From: Bradyrhizobium arachidis
GTDB taxonomy: Bacteria; Pseudomonadota; Alphaproteobacteria; Rhizobiales; Xanthobacteraceae
Assembly (NCBI RefSeq): GCF_024758505.1
Contig: NZ_CP077970.1
Span: forward strand, 3,472,001-3,536,000
Reading direction: 5' to 3'
DNA: 64,000 nucleotides
The translations under genes were made by a program, and so were the position numbers. Of this stretch, positions 27,302-36,690 are shown piece by piece (position 1 is the stretch's first letter; each line of letters opens with the position of its first letter). Under the pieces are notes generated by a model. It was given only the letters and a program-made list of their open reading frames with translations. It did no database searches and had not been told where the DNA came from.

Positions 27302-29701
27302 ATGTACCAAGTTCTCTATTGCCTCACCGCGGAGCACGATTGGCTCCTGGTTGCGCTCGGCGGCGCGGTGTGCCTGCTCGCCAGTGCCGCGGCGATCAGC
27401 CTGTTTCACCGGGCGCGGGCGGCTCGGGGACATTCGCGTGTGGCCTGGATCGCGCTGGATGCGGCCGTCAGCGGCTGCGGCATCTGGGCGACGCATTTCA
27501 TCGCCATGCTGGCCTATGGGCCGGGCGCCGGCGCGGCCTACAACATTCCGGTAACCATCCTGTCCCTGGTCTTCGCGATATCAGTGACCTTCGTCGGCTT
27601 GAGCATCGCGGTCTCCGCGACTCGGCGGCGGTTCGTCGCCCTTGGCGGCGCGATCGTTGGCACCGGCGTTGCAGCCATGCACTACACCGGCATGATGGCG
27701 CTGGAGATGCCGGCGCGCATCGGCTGGACCGGCGGCACGGTTGCAGCTTCGGTCCTGTTCGGCATCGTCTTTGGCGCGATCGCGCTCTCCGTCGCCGCGC
27801 AGCGCGACGATATCCGTCACGGCCTGGGCGCTGCGGGCCTGCTGACGCTCGCCATCGTTGCGCACCACTTCACCGCGATGGGTGCGGTCTCGTTGACACC
27901 CGATCCGACGCTCGCGGTCGGCGGATTGTCGATCCCGCCGGGCGCGCTGTCGTTCCTGACGGCGAGCGCCGCGGTCGCCATCATTGCCATCGCGCTGGTC
28001 GCGGCACTTCTCGACCGGCGCGCCAAGGGCGAACTTGGCCGCCAGCAGGTCGTGCTCGACACCGCGCTCGAGAACATGTCGCAGGGCCTGTGCATGTTCG
28101 ATGCGGACGGCAAGATCCTGCTGTTCAACGAGCGCTACGCCGCGATGCTGGGCCGCACCAACATGCAGCTCACGGGCCGCCTGCTGCTCGACGTGATCCG
28201 TGAACAGCAGGCCATGGGGCAATGGGACGGTGATCCCGAGGAGTTTTTCGACCGCCTGGTGACTGATGCTCGCGAGGGCCGCAGCACGACCACCAGCGTG
28301 AACCGCTTCAACCGCTCGATCCGCGTCGTCAACGAGCCGATGGCCGGCGGCGGCTGGGTTGCGACCTTCGAGGACATCACCGAATGGCTCGCGGCGCAGG
28401 AGAAGATCTCGCACATGGCGCGCCATGATGCGCTGACCAATTTGCCTAACCGCGTGCTGTTTCACGAGCAGCTCGATCAGGGACTGCGCCTGGCCAGGCC
28501 CGGCGACCAGCTCGCCGTGCTCTGCCTCGATCTCGATCACTTCAAGGACATCAACGACTCGCTCGGCCATCCCATTGGGGACGCGCTGCTCAAGGAGGTC
28601 GGCCGGCGGCTCGCCGCCTGCGTCGGCGAGAACGACACCGTGGCGCGGCTCGGCGGCGACGAGTTCGCCGTCGTGCAGCTCGGCAGGCAAGAGGAGGCCG
28701 CGGCGTCCGTGCTTGCCGGCCGGCTGGTCGAGGTGATCTCGGCACCGTATGACATCGCCGACCACCAGATCGTCATCGGGGTCAGCATCGGCATTTCGCT
28801 ATTCCCCCAGGACGGCGACAATCCGAACGAGCTGCTGAAGAACGCGGATCTCGCGCTGTACCGCGCCAAGGCCGATGGCCGGGGCACCTATCGCTTCTTC
28901 GAGACCGGCATGGACGCGCGCGCCCAGGCGCGGCGCCTGCTGGAGATGGATCTGCGGGCCGCGGTGCAGCGCAACGAGTTTGCCGTCTACTATCAGCCGA
29001 TCCGCGACGTGGCGCGCGACGTGGTCGTCGCCTTCGAGGCCTTGGTTCGCTGGAAGCATCCCGAGCGCGGTTTGATTTCGCCGGTCAACTTCATCCCACT
29101 GGCCGAAGAGACCGGCCTCGTCGTGGCGCTCGGCGAGCAAGTGCTGCAGGTCGCCTGCGCCGAGGCCGCGACCTGGCCGGACGACATCGGCGTCGCCGTC
29201 AATTTGTCGCCGGTTCAGTTCAAGAGCCCGAACCTCGTGGCGTCGGTCGTGGATGCGCTCGCGCTATCCGGACTCGATGCACGCCGTCTCGAGTTGGAGA
29301 TCACCGAGTCCGTCCTGCTGCAGAACAGCGAGGCGACGCTGACGACCCTGCACGAGCTGCGCGCGCTCGGCGTGCGGATCTCGCTCGACGATTTCGGCAC
29401 CGGCTACTCGTCGCTGAGCTATCTGCGCAGCTTCCCCTTCGACAAGATCAAGATCGACCGCTCCTTCGTGCAGGAGCTGTCGACGCGCGAGGACTCCATG
29501 GCGATCGTCCGCGCCGTGACCGGTCTCGGGCGAAGCCTCGGCATTGCAACGACCGCCGAAGGCGTCGAGAATGACGCGCAGCTCGAGTTGCTTCGGCGCG
29601 AAGGCTGCACCCAAGTGCAGGGTTATCTGTTCAGCCAACCGCGGCCGGCGTCCGAAGTCACCAATATGCTGGAACGGCCGAGGTTCCGCGCCTCGGCCTG
29701 A
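27302..29701 (+). CDS. MHYT-PAS-GGDEF-EAL cyclic-di-GMP protein
   Basis: 799 residues. Residues 1-245 are an integral-membrane MHYT sensor with the repeats THFIAM, MHYTGM and HHFTAM, proposed to bind copper and sense O2, CO or NO. A PAS domain (about 250-365) follows, then GGDEF (core GGDEF near residue 452, intact) and EAL (FEALVRW near 577, with DDFGTGYSSL and the EGVE motif). Both catalytic motifs look complete, so it could make and break c-di-GMP. The gene stands alone 36 kb from the flagellins, but c-di-GMP commonly controls motility. Confidence 0.92.
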   Translation: MYQVLYCLTAEHDWLLVALGGAVCLLASAAAISLFHRARAARGHSRVAWIALDAAVSGCGIWATHFIAMLAYGPGAGAAYNIPVTILSLVFAISVTFVGLSIAVSATRRRFVALGGAIVGTGVAAMHYTGMMALEMPARIGWTGGTVAASVLFGIVFGAIALSVAAQRDDIRHGLGAAGLLTLAIVAHHFTAMGAVSLTPDPTLAVGGLSIPPGALSFLTASAAVAIIAIALVAALLDRRAKGELGRQQVVLDTALENMSQGLCMFDADGKILLFNERYAAMLGRTNMQLTGRLLLDVIREQQAMGQWDGDPEEFFDRLVTDAREGRSTTTSVNRFNRSIRVVNEPMAGGGWVATFEDITEWLAAQEKISHMARHDALTNLPNRVLFHEQLDQGLRLARPGDQLAVLCLDLDHFKDINDSLGHPIGDALLKEVGRRLAACVGENDTVARLGGDEFAVVQLGRQEEAAASVLAGRLVEVISAPYDIADHQIVIGVSIGISLFPQDGDNPNELLKNADLALYRAKADGRGTYRFFETGMDARAQARRLLEMDLRAAVQRNEFAVYYQPIRDVARDVVVAFEALVRWKHPERGLISPVNFIPLAEETGLVVALGEQVLQVACAEAATWPDDIGVAVNLSPVQFKSPNLVASVVDALALSGLDARRLELEITESVLLQNSEATLTTLHELRALGVRISLDDFGTGYSSLSYLRSFPFDKIKIDRSFVQELSTREDSMAIVRAVTGLGRSLGIATTAEGVENDAQLELLRREGCTQVQGYLFSQPRPASEVTNMLERPRFRASA

Positions 29702-29704
29702 GGC

Positions 29705-30139
29705 TTACGCCCTGCGCAGGGAGAAATGCGCGCCGCAGAACGCCATGACTGCGCCGAGGCACAGCGCGGCGAGACCCGCGAGCACGCCCGAGATGGTCGG
29801 GATCGGGCTCGGCGCGGAGGCGGCCTGGCCGGCACCCGCGAGCAGCAGCACGCCGACCGCGATCAAAAACTGCCGCATCCGCTGCGGGATCTGCCCGGAG
29901 GCGGCGCTGTGCATCAGCGTTGCCGTGAAGTAGCCGCCGGAGAAGCCGACCGTCGCAATCAGCCACCAGGCAATTGCCGCGCCTGCCGGCATGAACTCAT
30001 GCGCGTTCGAGCGCCAGAGGCCGCCGAGGTCGAGCCCGTAGCGCGCACCCAGCATGTGGACCGCGAGCGCGAGCAGCACGCCCGAGATCATGGCGCCACC
30101 GAGGATCAGGCGGCGTGGGAAATAGGTCGTCTCAGCCAT
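29705..30139 (-). CDS. Small membrane protein of unknown function
   Basis: About 144 residues with four predicted membrane segments (LILGGAMISGVLLALAVHML, AIAWWLIATVGFSGGYF, FLIAVGVLLLAGAGQAA, GVLAGLAALCLGAVMAFC). I recognise no family. It converges with the cyclic-di-GMP gene, three bases apart at the stops, and diverges from the gene at 30214. An in-frame ATG at 30175 would add 12 residues; the shorter start is preferred because the longer would leave almost no room for the divergent promoter. Confidence 0.6.
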   Translation of the reverse strand: MAETTYFPRRLILGGAMISGVLLALAVHMLGARYGLDLGGLWRSNAHEFMPAGAAIAWWLIATVGFSGGYFTATLMHSAASGQIPQRMRQFLIAVGVLLLAGAGQAASAPSPIPTISGVLAGLAALCLGAVMAFCGAHFSLRRA

Positions 30140-30213
30140 GGTCCGCTTGTAGGATGGCGCAAGGCCGATGCGCAAGCTTGTCGCGGTGCGGCGCGGTGGA
30201 TGAGTTTGGATCG

Positions 30214-30804
30214 ATGCAGATATCCGAGGCGGAGGCGAGGGCGCCTGCCACGAGTTATGCCTACAAGGCCTCGCTGATCGGCTCGGCGCACCGGTTCGAG
30301 CTGACGGAGGAGGGACTGTCCTGGCACATCGCCGGCCGCTCCGGCCTGTGGGGCTACGGCGAGATTTCCGCGATCCGCCTGTCGTACCGGCCGGTGTCGA
30401 TGCAGCAGCACCGGTTTCGCGCCGATCTCAGCCATGTCGATGGCGGTCGCATCGCGATTCTGTCGACGAGCTGGCAAACCGCGGCGCTGATGGCGCCACA
30501 GGACTATGGCTATCGCGACTTCATCGTCGAGCTGCATGCCCGGACGGCGAAGGCCGGTAGCCGCGCCGTCCTGACCGCGGGCCTCGGCCGCGTCACCTAT
30601 GCGGCGGCGCTCGCCCTGTTGGCGTTTCTGGCGGTTGCGATGGCCGGGCTCTTCATCCGCGCAATCATGGTCGGCGAATTCGCGGGCGTGCTGTTCATCA
30701 TAGGCTTTGCCGCGCTGTTCACCTGGCAAGTCGGCGGCTTCATCCGGCGCAACCAGCCGCGGACCTACCGTTTCGATGCGCTGCCGGCTGCCGTGCTGCC
30801 GTAA
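30214..30804 (+). CDS. Membrane-anchored hypothetical protein
   Basis: About 196 residues. The N-terminal 120 residues are soluble and beta-rich with a PH-like feel (LTEEGLSWHIAGRSGLWGYGEISAIRLSYRPVSM), and the C-terminal part has two membrane segments (AAALALLAFLAVAMAGLFI and FAGVLFIIGFAALFTW). I know no function for it. ATG 30214 is chosen over 30115 because the upstream frame overlaps the divergent gene. Confidence 0.6.
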   Translation: MQISEAEARAPATSYAYKASLIGSAHRFELTEEGLSWHIAGRSGLWGYGEISAIRLSYRPVSMQQHRFRADLSHVDGGRIAILSTSWQTAALMAPQDYGYRDFIVELHARTAKAGSRAVLTAGLGRVTYAAALALLAFLAVAMAGLFIRAIMVGEFAGVLFIIGFAALFTWQVGGFIRRNQPRTYRFDALPAAVLP

Positions 30805-30868
30805 GCCTGCAACCGGCCGCAATCAATCGTGACTTCGCGACTGCGTGCCGGTGCCGCATCGTGCTGTT

Positions 30869-31468
30869 ATGTCGGACATGGACCGCAGCACCCGGCTGCC
30901 GACGGCGGACGAGATCGCCGCCATCAACGCCACCCATCTGATCGAGACGCCGCTGCGGCCGGCCGACCTCCTGTTCCTGTTCGGCACAAGGGAGGACGTC
31001 GCCCTGCGCGCCGAGACCGCCGCGCGGCTGTGGCGCGAGGGCTATTTCCGCTGGTCGATTGTCAGCGGTGGGGTGACGCCGGGCTCGGAGCAATCCGAGT
31101 GCAATGTCATCAAGCCGGCGATGGTGGCGGCGGGCATTCCGGCCGAGCGGATCTTGGAAGAGCATTGCGCCATGAACACCGGCGAGAACGTCATCTTCTC
31201 GCTGCCGATCATCGATGCCGCCATCGGCCTGCGCAACATCCGCAGCGTGATCTGCCTCGGCAACACCTGGACCGCGCGCCGCTATCCGATGACGCTGCAC
31301 CGGCACTGGCCGGAGGTGACGAAGATGCTTCTCACCGTCGACAGTTTTGCGACGCCGCGCGCGCTCTGGCACACGAACGCCGAACTTTGCCGCCGGATGC
31401 TGCGGGAATGGGACAAGATCGCGCCCTACAAGGCGAAGGGATTTATTGCGGAATGGCCGGAGGCGTAG
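30869..31468 (+). CDS. YdcF-like DUF218 protein
   Basis: About 199 residues of the DUF218/YdcF fold: DLLFLFGTREDVALRAETAARLW, then IVSGGVTPGSEQSE and the ENTxEN-like NTGENVIFS loop. Members bind nucleotides such as SAM in E. coli YdcF, and their biological role is unclear. No signal peptide is present, unlike membrane SanA types. GTG 30845 is in frame upstream; ATG 30869 fits the family start better. Confidence 0.75.
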   Translation: MSDMDRSTRLPTADEIAAINATHLIETPLRPADLLFLFGTREDVALRAETAARLWREGYFRWSIVSGGVTPGSEQSECNVIKPAMVAAGIPAERILEEHCAMNTGENVIFSLPIIDAAIGLRNIRSVICLGNTWTARRYPMTLHRHWPEVTKMLLTVDSFATPRALWHTNAELCRRMLREWDKIAPYKAKGFIAEWPEA

Positions 31469-31472
31469 GTCA

Positions 31473-32816
31473 CTATTCGGTCGAGTCAAAATCCTCTTCC
31501 CGTGCACGCAGCATCGAGGCCAACGTGCGCAGGCCGGCGTCGAGTTGCTCGAAACTCGGTGCACCGAGCGCGAGCCGCACCGCGTTCGGCGCGTGACCGG
31601 AGGCGATTGCGAACGTCGTCGACGGCGTCAGCGCGATGTCGCGGCGGCCGGCGGCGGCGACGAAGGTCTGCGAGCGCCAATGATGCGGCAGCGCCAGCCA
31701 CAGATGATAGGAGCGCGGGTCGGACTGCATGTCGAAGCCGGCAAGGCGCTGTGCCGCGAGGTGCTGACGCTTGCCCGCATCGATCCGCTTGAGCCGGGAC
31801 AATTCGGCCGCGGTGCCGTCGCCCATCAGCCGCTGCCCGGCCGCGAAGGCATAGCCTGATGCGGTCCAACCGCCCGAGCGCACCGATGCCATCACGCTTT
31901 CGCGCAATTGCGGCGGACAGACGATGAAGCCGAGCGCGAGCCCAGGTGCCACCTTTTTCGACAGGCTGTCGACCACAAGGCAGCGGTCTGGCGCAAGTGC
32001 AGCGAGCGGTGCTTCGTCGGCCAGAAAACCGTAGACAGTGTCTTCGATGATCGGCAGGTCGAGCTTTTCGGCAACGCGCAAAATGTCGTTGCGACGCGCC
32101 AGCGGAATGGTGATGCCGAGCGGGTTCTGGATCGTCGGCTGCAGATAGAGCGCCGCCAGATGCGCCTCGCGATGCGCCTTCTGGATGGCGTCGGGACGCA
32201 TGCCATGCTCGTCCATCGACAGCGGCACCAGCGTGATGCCGAGACGTGCGGCGATGCCCTTGATGAAGGGATAGGTCAGCGCCTCCACACCGCAGCGTCC
32301 GCCGGCGGGAACGAGTGCTGCGAGCGCAGCCGCGATGCATTGCCGGCCGTTGGACGTGAACACGAGGTGATCGGGATTCGGCGACCAGCCCTGGCGCGAG
32401 AGATAGGCGGCGGAAATGCTGCGCGTCGTCGCAGTCCCGGTGCTGGTCGCGGGACGCAGCGCGACTTCCAGTGCGTCGGGCCGTTCGAGGCCGGCAAGAC
32501 TCTTGGCGATCATCGCGGTCTGCTGCGGCAGTAACGGATAGTTGAACTCGAAATCGACGCGCGCGCCGCGCGGCTCTGCCGGCGCAGTGATTCCGCGCCG
32601 CGCCTCTCCGGAAATGAACGTGCCGCGGCCGACTTCGCCGACCACGAGTCCGCGGCGCAGCAACTCCGTGTAAACCCGGCTCGCGGTAGAGACGGCAATT
32701 CCCCGCTCATACGCAAAACTACGTTGCGGCGGCAGGCGGTCGCCTGGTCTGCGGGCACCGCTCGAAATCTCGGCAGCGATGGTATCGGCCAGTTTCACGT
32801 ATTCGAACTTCGACAT
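31473..32816 (-). CDS. MocR-family (GntR-PLP) transcriptional regulator
   Basis: About 447 residues. An N-terminal GntR winged HTH (LADTIAAEISSGARRPGDRLPPQRSFAYERGIAVSTASRVYTELLRRGLV) is linked to an aminotransferase-like domain with the PLP lysine in VDSLSKKVAPGLALGF. MocR regulators sense PLP or amino compounds and control vitamin B6 or amine metabolism. ATG 32816 gives the standard N-terminus. Direct repeats of TTGCACCGAG lie immediately upstream (32819-32851), as expected for autoregulation. Confidence 0.9.
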   Translation of the reverse strand: MSKFEYVKLADTIAAEISSGARRPGDRLPPQRSFAYERGIAVSTASRVYTELLRRGLVVGEVGRGTFISGEARRGITAPAEPRGARVDFEFNYPLLPQQTAMIAKSLAGLERPDALEVALRPATSTGTATTRSISAAYLSRQGWSPNPDHLVFTSNGRQCIAAALAALVPAGGRCGVEALTYPFIKGIAARLGITLVPLSMDEHGMRPDAIQKAHREAHLAALYLQPTIQNPLGITIPLARRNDILRVAEKLDLPIIEDTVYGFLADEAPLAALAPDRCLVVDSLSKKVAPGLALGFIVCPPQLRESVMASVRSGGWTASGYAFAAGQRLMGDGTAAELSRLKRIDAGKRQHLAAQRLAGFDMQSDPRSYHLWLALPHHWRSQTFVAAAGRRDIALTPSTTFAIASGHAPNAVRLALGAPSFEQLDAGLRTLASMLRAREEDFDSTE

Positions 32817-32818
32817 TA

Positions 32819-32851
32819 TTGCACCGAGAGCAATGTTTTCCTTGCACCGAG
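32819..32851. promoter_or_regulatory. Direct repeats at the mocR start, probable autoregulatory site
   Basis: TTGCACCGAG occurs at 32819-32828 and again at 32842-32851, perfect copies with a 23-bp period. They lie just before the MocR gene start, covering its leader, and about 150 bp before the DUF1127 gene on the other strand. MocR proteins typically bind paired direct repeats. Confidence 0.45.
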
Positions 32852-32999
32852 GATTGTACTGGAGCATTTAAGTTCCATCAAGTTCCGCGATTGGACCGAG
32901 GGCTGCGAGAGCAATCCGAGGGCAATAAGGAGCAGGCGCTTCAGCGCCTGGGCCGACGGCCAGCCGTCGCCGCGCGGGACCGATAGCCGGAGAAGAACA

Positions 33000-33236
33000 A
33001 TGACCACGATCTTGCAGACTGCCGGGCAGAATTTGAGCCCATCCTCATCGGGCGGATTTCTCCGCTCCGTCGTCAACGGCGTGCAGGCGCTGTTCGACCA
33101 TCTGGAGCGCCGTGCCGCGATCAAGACGCTGAACGAACTCGACGAGCGCGCGCTGCGCGACATCGGGATCTCGCGCTCCCAGATCGAGGATGCCGTCTAC
33201 GGATCGGTAAAAACCGACCTGATGCGCTACATGTGA
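33000..33236 (+). CDS. DUF1127 small protein
   Basis: 78 residues. The C-terminal DUF1127 motif is clear (LDERALRDIGISRSQIEDAV). Short Arg-rich DUF1127 proteins in Alphaproteobacteria influence small-RNA and phosphate metabolism; this one is longer with a Ser/Gly-rich N-terminus. GGAGAAGAA precedes the ATG. It is divergent from the MocR gene. A strong hairpin follows at 33243-33273. Confidence 0.8.
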   Translation: MTTILQTAGQNLSPSSSGGFLRSVVNGVQALFDHLERRAAIKTLNELDERALRDIGISRSQIEDAVYGSVKTDLMRYM

Positions 33237-33242
33237 CGCGCA

Positions 33243-33273
33243 GTGACGGCCGGGGCATGGCCCCGGCCGTCAC
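33243..33273. terminator. Strong hairpin between convergent genes
   Basis: A perfect 14-bp stem (GTGACGGCCGGGGC / GCCCCGGCCGTCAC) with a 3-nt loop, between the DUF1127 and universal-stress-protein genes. It lacks a T-run but should block transcription in both directions. Confidence 0.65.
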
Positions 33274-33311
33274 GGGTGCGGGGCCCGCTCGCCCCGACGA
33301 CGTTGCAAACT

Positions 33312-33737
33312 TTAGTGCCGCACCACCAGCACGGAGCACTTTGCGTAGCGCACGACGTGGCCCGCGTTGGAGCCCAGAAAATAGGTGCGCATCGCCGGCC
33401 GGTGTGAGGTCATGACGATGAGGTCGGCCTTCATCTGGGCCGCTTCCTCCAGGATCTCGTGATAGATGCCGCCCTGCCGCACCACGCTCGAGATGTGACC
33501 GGCCTCGATGCCGGATTCGCGTGCGACGATGGCGAGCGCCTCTTCGGAGGTCTGACGTTGTTGCTCGTCGAAATCGGCCGGGACGTATTCGGCCAGCATC
33601 ACCGGCGTCATCGGCAGCACGTTGAGCAGGCGCACCGCGCCGCTCCAGGTCTGCGATAGCGTTGCCGCGGTCGCGATGGCCGGCTTCGCCAGATCGGTGT
33701 CGGCGAGGTCGATGGGCACGAGGATGGACTTGAACAT
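33312..33737 (-). CDS. Universal stress protein UspA-like
   Basis: 141 residues, single Usp domain. It opens ILVPIDLADTDLAKPAI and ends with the nucleotide-binding pattern GSNAGHVVRYAKCSVLVVR, which matches the ATP-binding type only loosely. Members act in stress adaptation. GGGAGG precedes the start. It is 60 bp from the SixA-like gene on the same strand and may be co-transcribed with it. Confidence 0.88.
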   Translation of the reverse strand: MFKSILVPIDLADTDLAKPAIATAATLSQTWSGAVRLLNVLPMTPVMLAEYVPADFDEQQRQTSEEALAIVARESGIEAGHISSVVRQGGIYHEILEEAAQMKADLIVMTSHRPAMRTYFLGSNAGHVVRYAKCSVLVVRH

Positions 33738-33797
33738 CTGCGCCTCCCTGTCGGTCGATCAAGCCGGATCGGAAGACTTGAGACAGCGCCCGTCGTC

Positions 33798-34334
33798 TCA
33801 CGCCTGCTTCAGCAGCTTGGGGCTGACGAACAGCGCCAGCTTCCCGCGGCGGTATGCCACGTCACCCCAATCCTTGACGTCAAAGTCGAAGATCGCAAGT
33901 CCCGCCGTCGGCAGATTGTGGGCGAGCGCCTTGCTGCTGGCCGCATCACCACTGCCTGTCAGCATCAGCGCGAACTCGTGCATGCCGGGATTATGGCCGA
34001 CCAGCATCAGCCGTTTGGGATTTGCCGGAATTGTCGCGGTGCGAATGGTTACCAGGAGGTGCGCCGGATCGGCGCCGTAGAGTTCCGGCAGGAATTCGAC
34101 CTGTGGCGCAGCGACGTGCGCCTTCATGGCCTCCCAGGCGAGGTCCCAAGTCTGCCTGGCGCGTACCGCCGGCGACACCAGTACCATGTCCGGGGAGGGC
34201 CCGTGATCGGCGATCCATTCGCCGATTCGGGCCGCGTCCTTGTGGCCGCGGTCGTCGAGGCGGCGATCCTTGTCCCGGCCGCTTGGCGCGTCAGTCTCGG
34301 TCTTGGCGTGACGCAGCAGCAACAGTCGGCGCAT
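33798..34334 (-). CDS. SixA-like histidine phosphatase
   Basis: 178 residues of the histidine phosphatase superfamily. The catalytic LLLLRHAKT carries the phospho-accepting His (a Lys replaces the usual Glu/Gly, as in SixA). A second His is in LVGHNPGMHEF. SixA proteins dephosphorylate Hpt or phosphotransfer proteins, and the Hpt protein at 313-690 is a conceivable, but distant, substrate. It lies upstream of the Usp gene. Confidence 0.85.
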   Translation of the reverse strand: MRRLLLLRHAKTETDAPSGRDKDRRLDDRGHKDAARIGEWIADHGPSPDMVLVSPAVRARQTWDLAWEAMKAHVAAPQVEFLPELYGADPAHLLVTIRTATIPANPKRLMLVGHNPGMHEFALMLTGSGDAASSKALAHNLPTAGLAIFDFDVKDWGDVAYRRGKLALFVSPKLLKQA

Positions 34335-34427
34335 GGCATTCTCGAATCGTTGGGGACAGGAATTAATCTACAGACGCCGGTTGAGGACAAGGTGACAAGC
34401 GCCCGATCGGTCCTTTAAGAAAACGAC

Positions 34428-35861
34428 ATGAGCGAGACTTTCACAAGCGTGTCCCAGGACGAGGCCGGCTTTCGCGAGCGCGTACGGCTATCCTTCGATC
34501 TCGATGCCGATATCTGTGTCATTGGGGCCGGATTGGCCGGATTGACCATTGCGCTGGAAGCGGCCCGGCTCGGAGCGAGCGTCGCGGTCCTGGAGGGACG
34601 GCATATCGGCTGGAACGCCTCCGGCAACCAGCTCGGCACCGTGATGCCCGGCTTTGCGCTGCCGCTGGCCGATCTGATCGAGCGCATCGGTTTCGAGGAT
34701 GCCCGTGAGCTCTGGACGTTGTCGCTGGACGGCGCCGAATTCGTCCGCGCCAACGCCACCGAGGACGCGATGCTGGGGATCGGCCTCAGCGAAGGTGTGC
34801 TCGAAGTCTCCAACGTCGATGCCGGTGATCGTCTGATCAGCCGCCTCCAGATGCTGTACGAGGACTTCGATACCGATGTCGAAGGATGGCAGGTCGAGCG
34901 CGTGCGCGAGACGCTGAAGACCGATCATTATTTCCACGGCGTCTATTATCCCAGGGCGTTTCAGGTCGACGGCCGCAAATACATCCATGCGCTCGCGGCG
35001 CTGGCGCGGCGGGCCGGCGCGCGGATTTTTGAGGATACGCCGGTTGTCAGCATCGATCATTCCGGCATTCGCAAGCGCATCGTCACGCCGTCGGCGCGCT
35101 TGCGTGCCTCACATATCGTGCTTGCCGGCAACATCCATCTCGGCGCGCCGCTGAGGCGCCTGTCGGAGACCTTGCTGCCGGTGTGGCGCTATGCCGGCAT
35201 CACCGAGCCGCTCGGCGAACGCGTGCATGACATCGTCGCCTTCAAGGGCTCGGTGATGGATACCGATGGCATCGATCATTTCCGGATCGTCGACGGCGAT
35301 CGGCTGCTGTGGGCGAGCCCGGAAACCACCTGGGAGGCCAAGCCGCAGCGCTTCGCCGGCGCGATCAAGCGGCGGATCAGCAGCATATTTCCTGATCTCG
35401 GCGATGTCGCGATCGCGGACGTCTTTGGCGGGGTCACCGGCCAGACCGTGCACGGCATGCCGCAGATCGGCCAGTTGCGCAAAGGCCTGTGGGTGGCCAG
35501 TGGCTTCGGCCGCCAGGGCATGAACACTTCCGCGATGGCCGGCCAGTTGATCGCCCGCAGCATTTTGTGGGGCGACGAGCGCTGGCGGCTGTTCTCGCCG
35601 TTCGAATTGGTGTGGGCGGGGGGCCCGACCGGCCGCGTGGCCGGCCAGTTGATTGGCATGTGGGGCAGGGCGAGCTCGGCAGCCGCGGGCACGCTTGCCC
35701 GCTACCGGGAGCGGGCCCGGGTCAAGGAGCGCGAACGCGAGACCCGTCTTGCGGAGGCCAACCGGGCTGCCGGTACCGGGCCGCGCCGTGCGCCGCCCGG
35801 CGCGGTCCGACCGGCCCGTCCGGAACCGGTGCGCCATGAAGGCGAGGGCATCTCGCAATAA
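34428..35861 (+). CDS. FAD-dependent oxidoreductase (DAO family)
   Basis: 477 residues. The FAD motif VIGAGLAGLTIALEAARLG (near residue 30) and LEGRHIGWNASGNQLG follow the PuuB/gamma-glutamylputrescine oxidase branch of amine oxidases. The C-terminal glycine motif is in GVTGQTVHGMPQIG and VASGFGRQGMNTSAM. About 75 C-terminal residues are very basic and Pro/Ala-rich and do not belong to the catalytic fold. It probably oxidises an amine or amino acid. It faces away from the SixA gene with 93 bp between. Confidence 0.8.
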   Translation: MSETFTSVSQDEAGFRERVRLSFDLDADICVIGAGLAGLTIALEAARLGASVAVLEGRHIGWNASGNQLGTVMPGFALPLADLIERIGFEDARELWTLSLDGAEFVRANATEDAMLGIGLSEGVLEVSNVDAGDRLISRLQMLYEDFDTDVEGWQVERVRETLKTDHYFHGVYYPRAFQVDGRKYIHALAALARRAGARIFEDTPVVSIDHSGIRKRIVTPSARLRASHIVLAGNIHLGAPLRRLSETLLPVWRYAGITEPLGERVHDIVAFKGSVMDTDGIDHFRIVDGDRLLWASPETTWEAKPQRFAGAIKRRISSIFPDLGDVAIADVFGGVTGQTVHGMPQIGQLRKGLWVASGFGRQGMNTSAMAGQLIARSILWGDERWRLFSPFELVWAGGPTGRVAGQLIGMWGRASSAAAGTLARYRERARVKERERETRLAEANRAAGTGPRRAPPGAVRPARPEPVRHEGEGISQ

Positions 35862-35976
35862 GACGTCATCTCGCAATAAGTTGAGAAAATTCACCGCCTG
35901 ACCGTGTAACGTCGGGCGTTGAAGCCCGTATCTCAGCGCGTGGACAGGTGAGAAGTCCCCTCGCACGGAGAAAGAG

Positions 35977-36477
35977 ATGTTTGACCGCCGCATCCTGCTG
36001 ACGACCGTTGCCGGCCTGTTTGGCCTTGCCGCGTTCCGCTGGCTGAGAGCCACGCCGGCACAAGCCGCGGAGAAGTTCGAGATCGAGAAGACCGAGGCGG
36101 AGTGGCGCGCCCAGCTCACGCCGCAGCAATATGAGATTTTGCGCAACCACGGCACTGAGCGGCCCGGCTCGAGTCCGCTCCTGAAGGAGAAGCGCAAGGG
36201 CACCTTCGCCTGCGCCGGCTGTGACCTGCCGCTGTTCTCCTCGGAGACGAAATTCGAGAGCGGCACGGGCTGGCCGAGCTTCTACCAGCCGATCGAAGGC
36301 AATGTCGGCAAGACGGAGGACCGCACCTACGGCATGGTCCGCACCGAGGTGCATTGCCGTCGCTGCGGCGGCCATCTCGGCCACGTCTTCGACGACGGTC
36401 CGAAGCCGACGGGACTGCGCTACTGCATCGACGGGTTTGGCCTGGTCTTCCATCCCGCCGCGGCGTCGGCAACGTAA
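35977..36477 (+). CDS. msrB: Exported methionine-R-sulfoxide reductase MsrB
   Basis: 166 residues. A signal sequence with Arg-Arg ([18 protein letters not shown]) and a cut near AQA suggests Tat or Sec export; the twin-arginine match is partial. The MsrB domain has two zinc CxxC pairs (CAGC and CRRC), GTGWPSFY and the catalytic cysteine in RYCIDGF. The usual N-S/G-A-S-L follow-up is changed to DGFGL, as in other exported MsrB proteins. It repairs oxidised methionines in periplasmic proteins. Confidence 0.9.
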   Translation: MFDRRILLTTVAGLFGLAAFRWLRATPAQAAEKFEIEKTEAEWRAQLTPQQYEILRNHGTERPGSSPLLKEKRKGTFACAGCDLPLFSSETKFESGTGWPSFYQPIEGNVGKTEDRTYGMVRTEVHCRRCGGHLGHVFDDGPKPTGLRYCIDGFGLVFHPAAASAT

Positions 36478-36539
36478 GGCGTTCCGTCGGCCCGCACATG
36501 ACGATACGCCCCGGCAAATGTTGCCGGCCCGGCAATTGT

Positions 36540-36561
36540 GCCCCGGTCGGTCGGCCGGGGC
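36540..36561 (+). terminator. Hairpin after msrB
   Basis: GCCCCGG and CCGGGGC pair around an 8-nt loop, 60 bp after the msrB stop. It separates msrB from the flagellar locus. Confidence 0.5.
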
Positions 36562-36601
36562 CTCTCCATTTAAGTCATTGATTTCACGAAAATACCCGCA
36601 T

Positions 36602-36617
36602 TGGCATAGGCCTTGCG
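36602..36617 (+). promoter_or_regulatory. Sigma-54 promoter of flgE
   Basis: TGGCATAGGCCTTGCG has the GG-N10-GC spacing of sigma-54 promoters (consensus TGGCAC-N5-TTGC, one mismatch). It lies 73 bp before the flgE start, the usual place, and hook genes in related bacteria depend on sigma-54 with FlbD. Confidence 0.65.
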
Positions 36618-36690
36618 ACTGTCTCCTTCGATTGCGGCCATGGGCACAAGGTGTCGACTGGCCGCCGAGATCGAATTTGGAGACAAAGTT

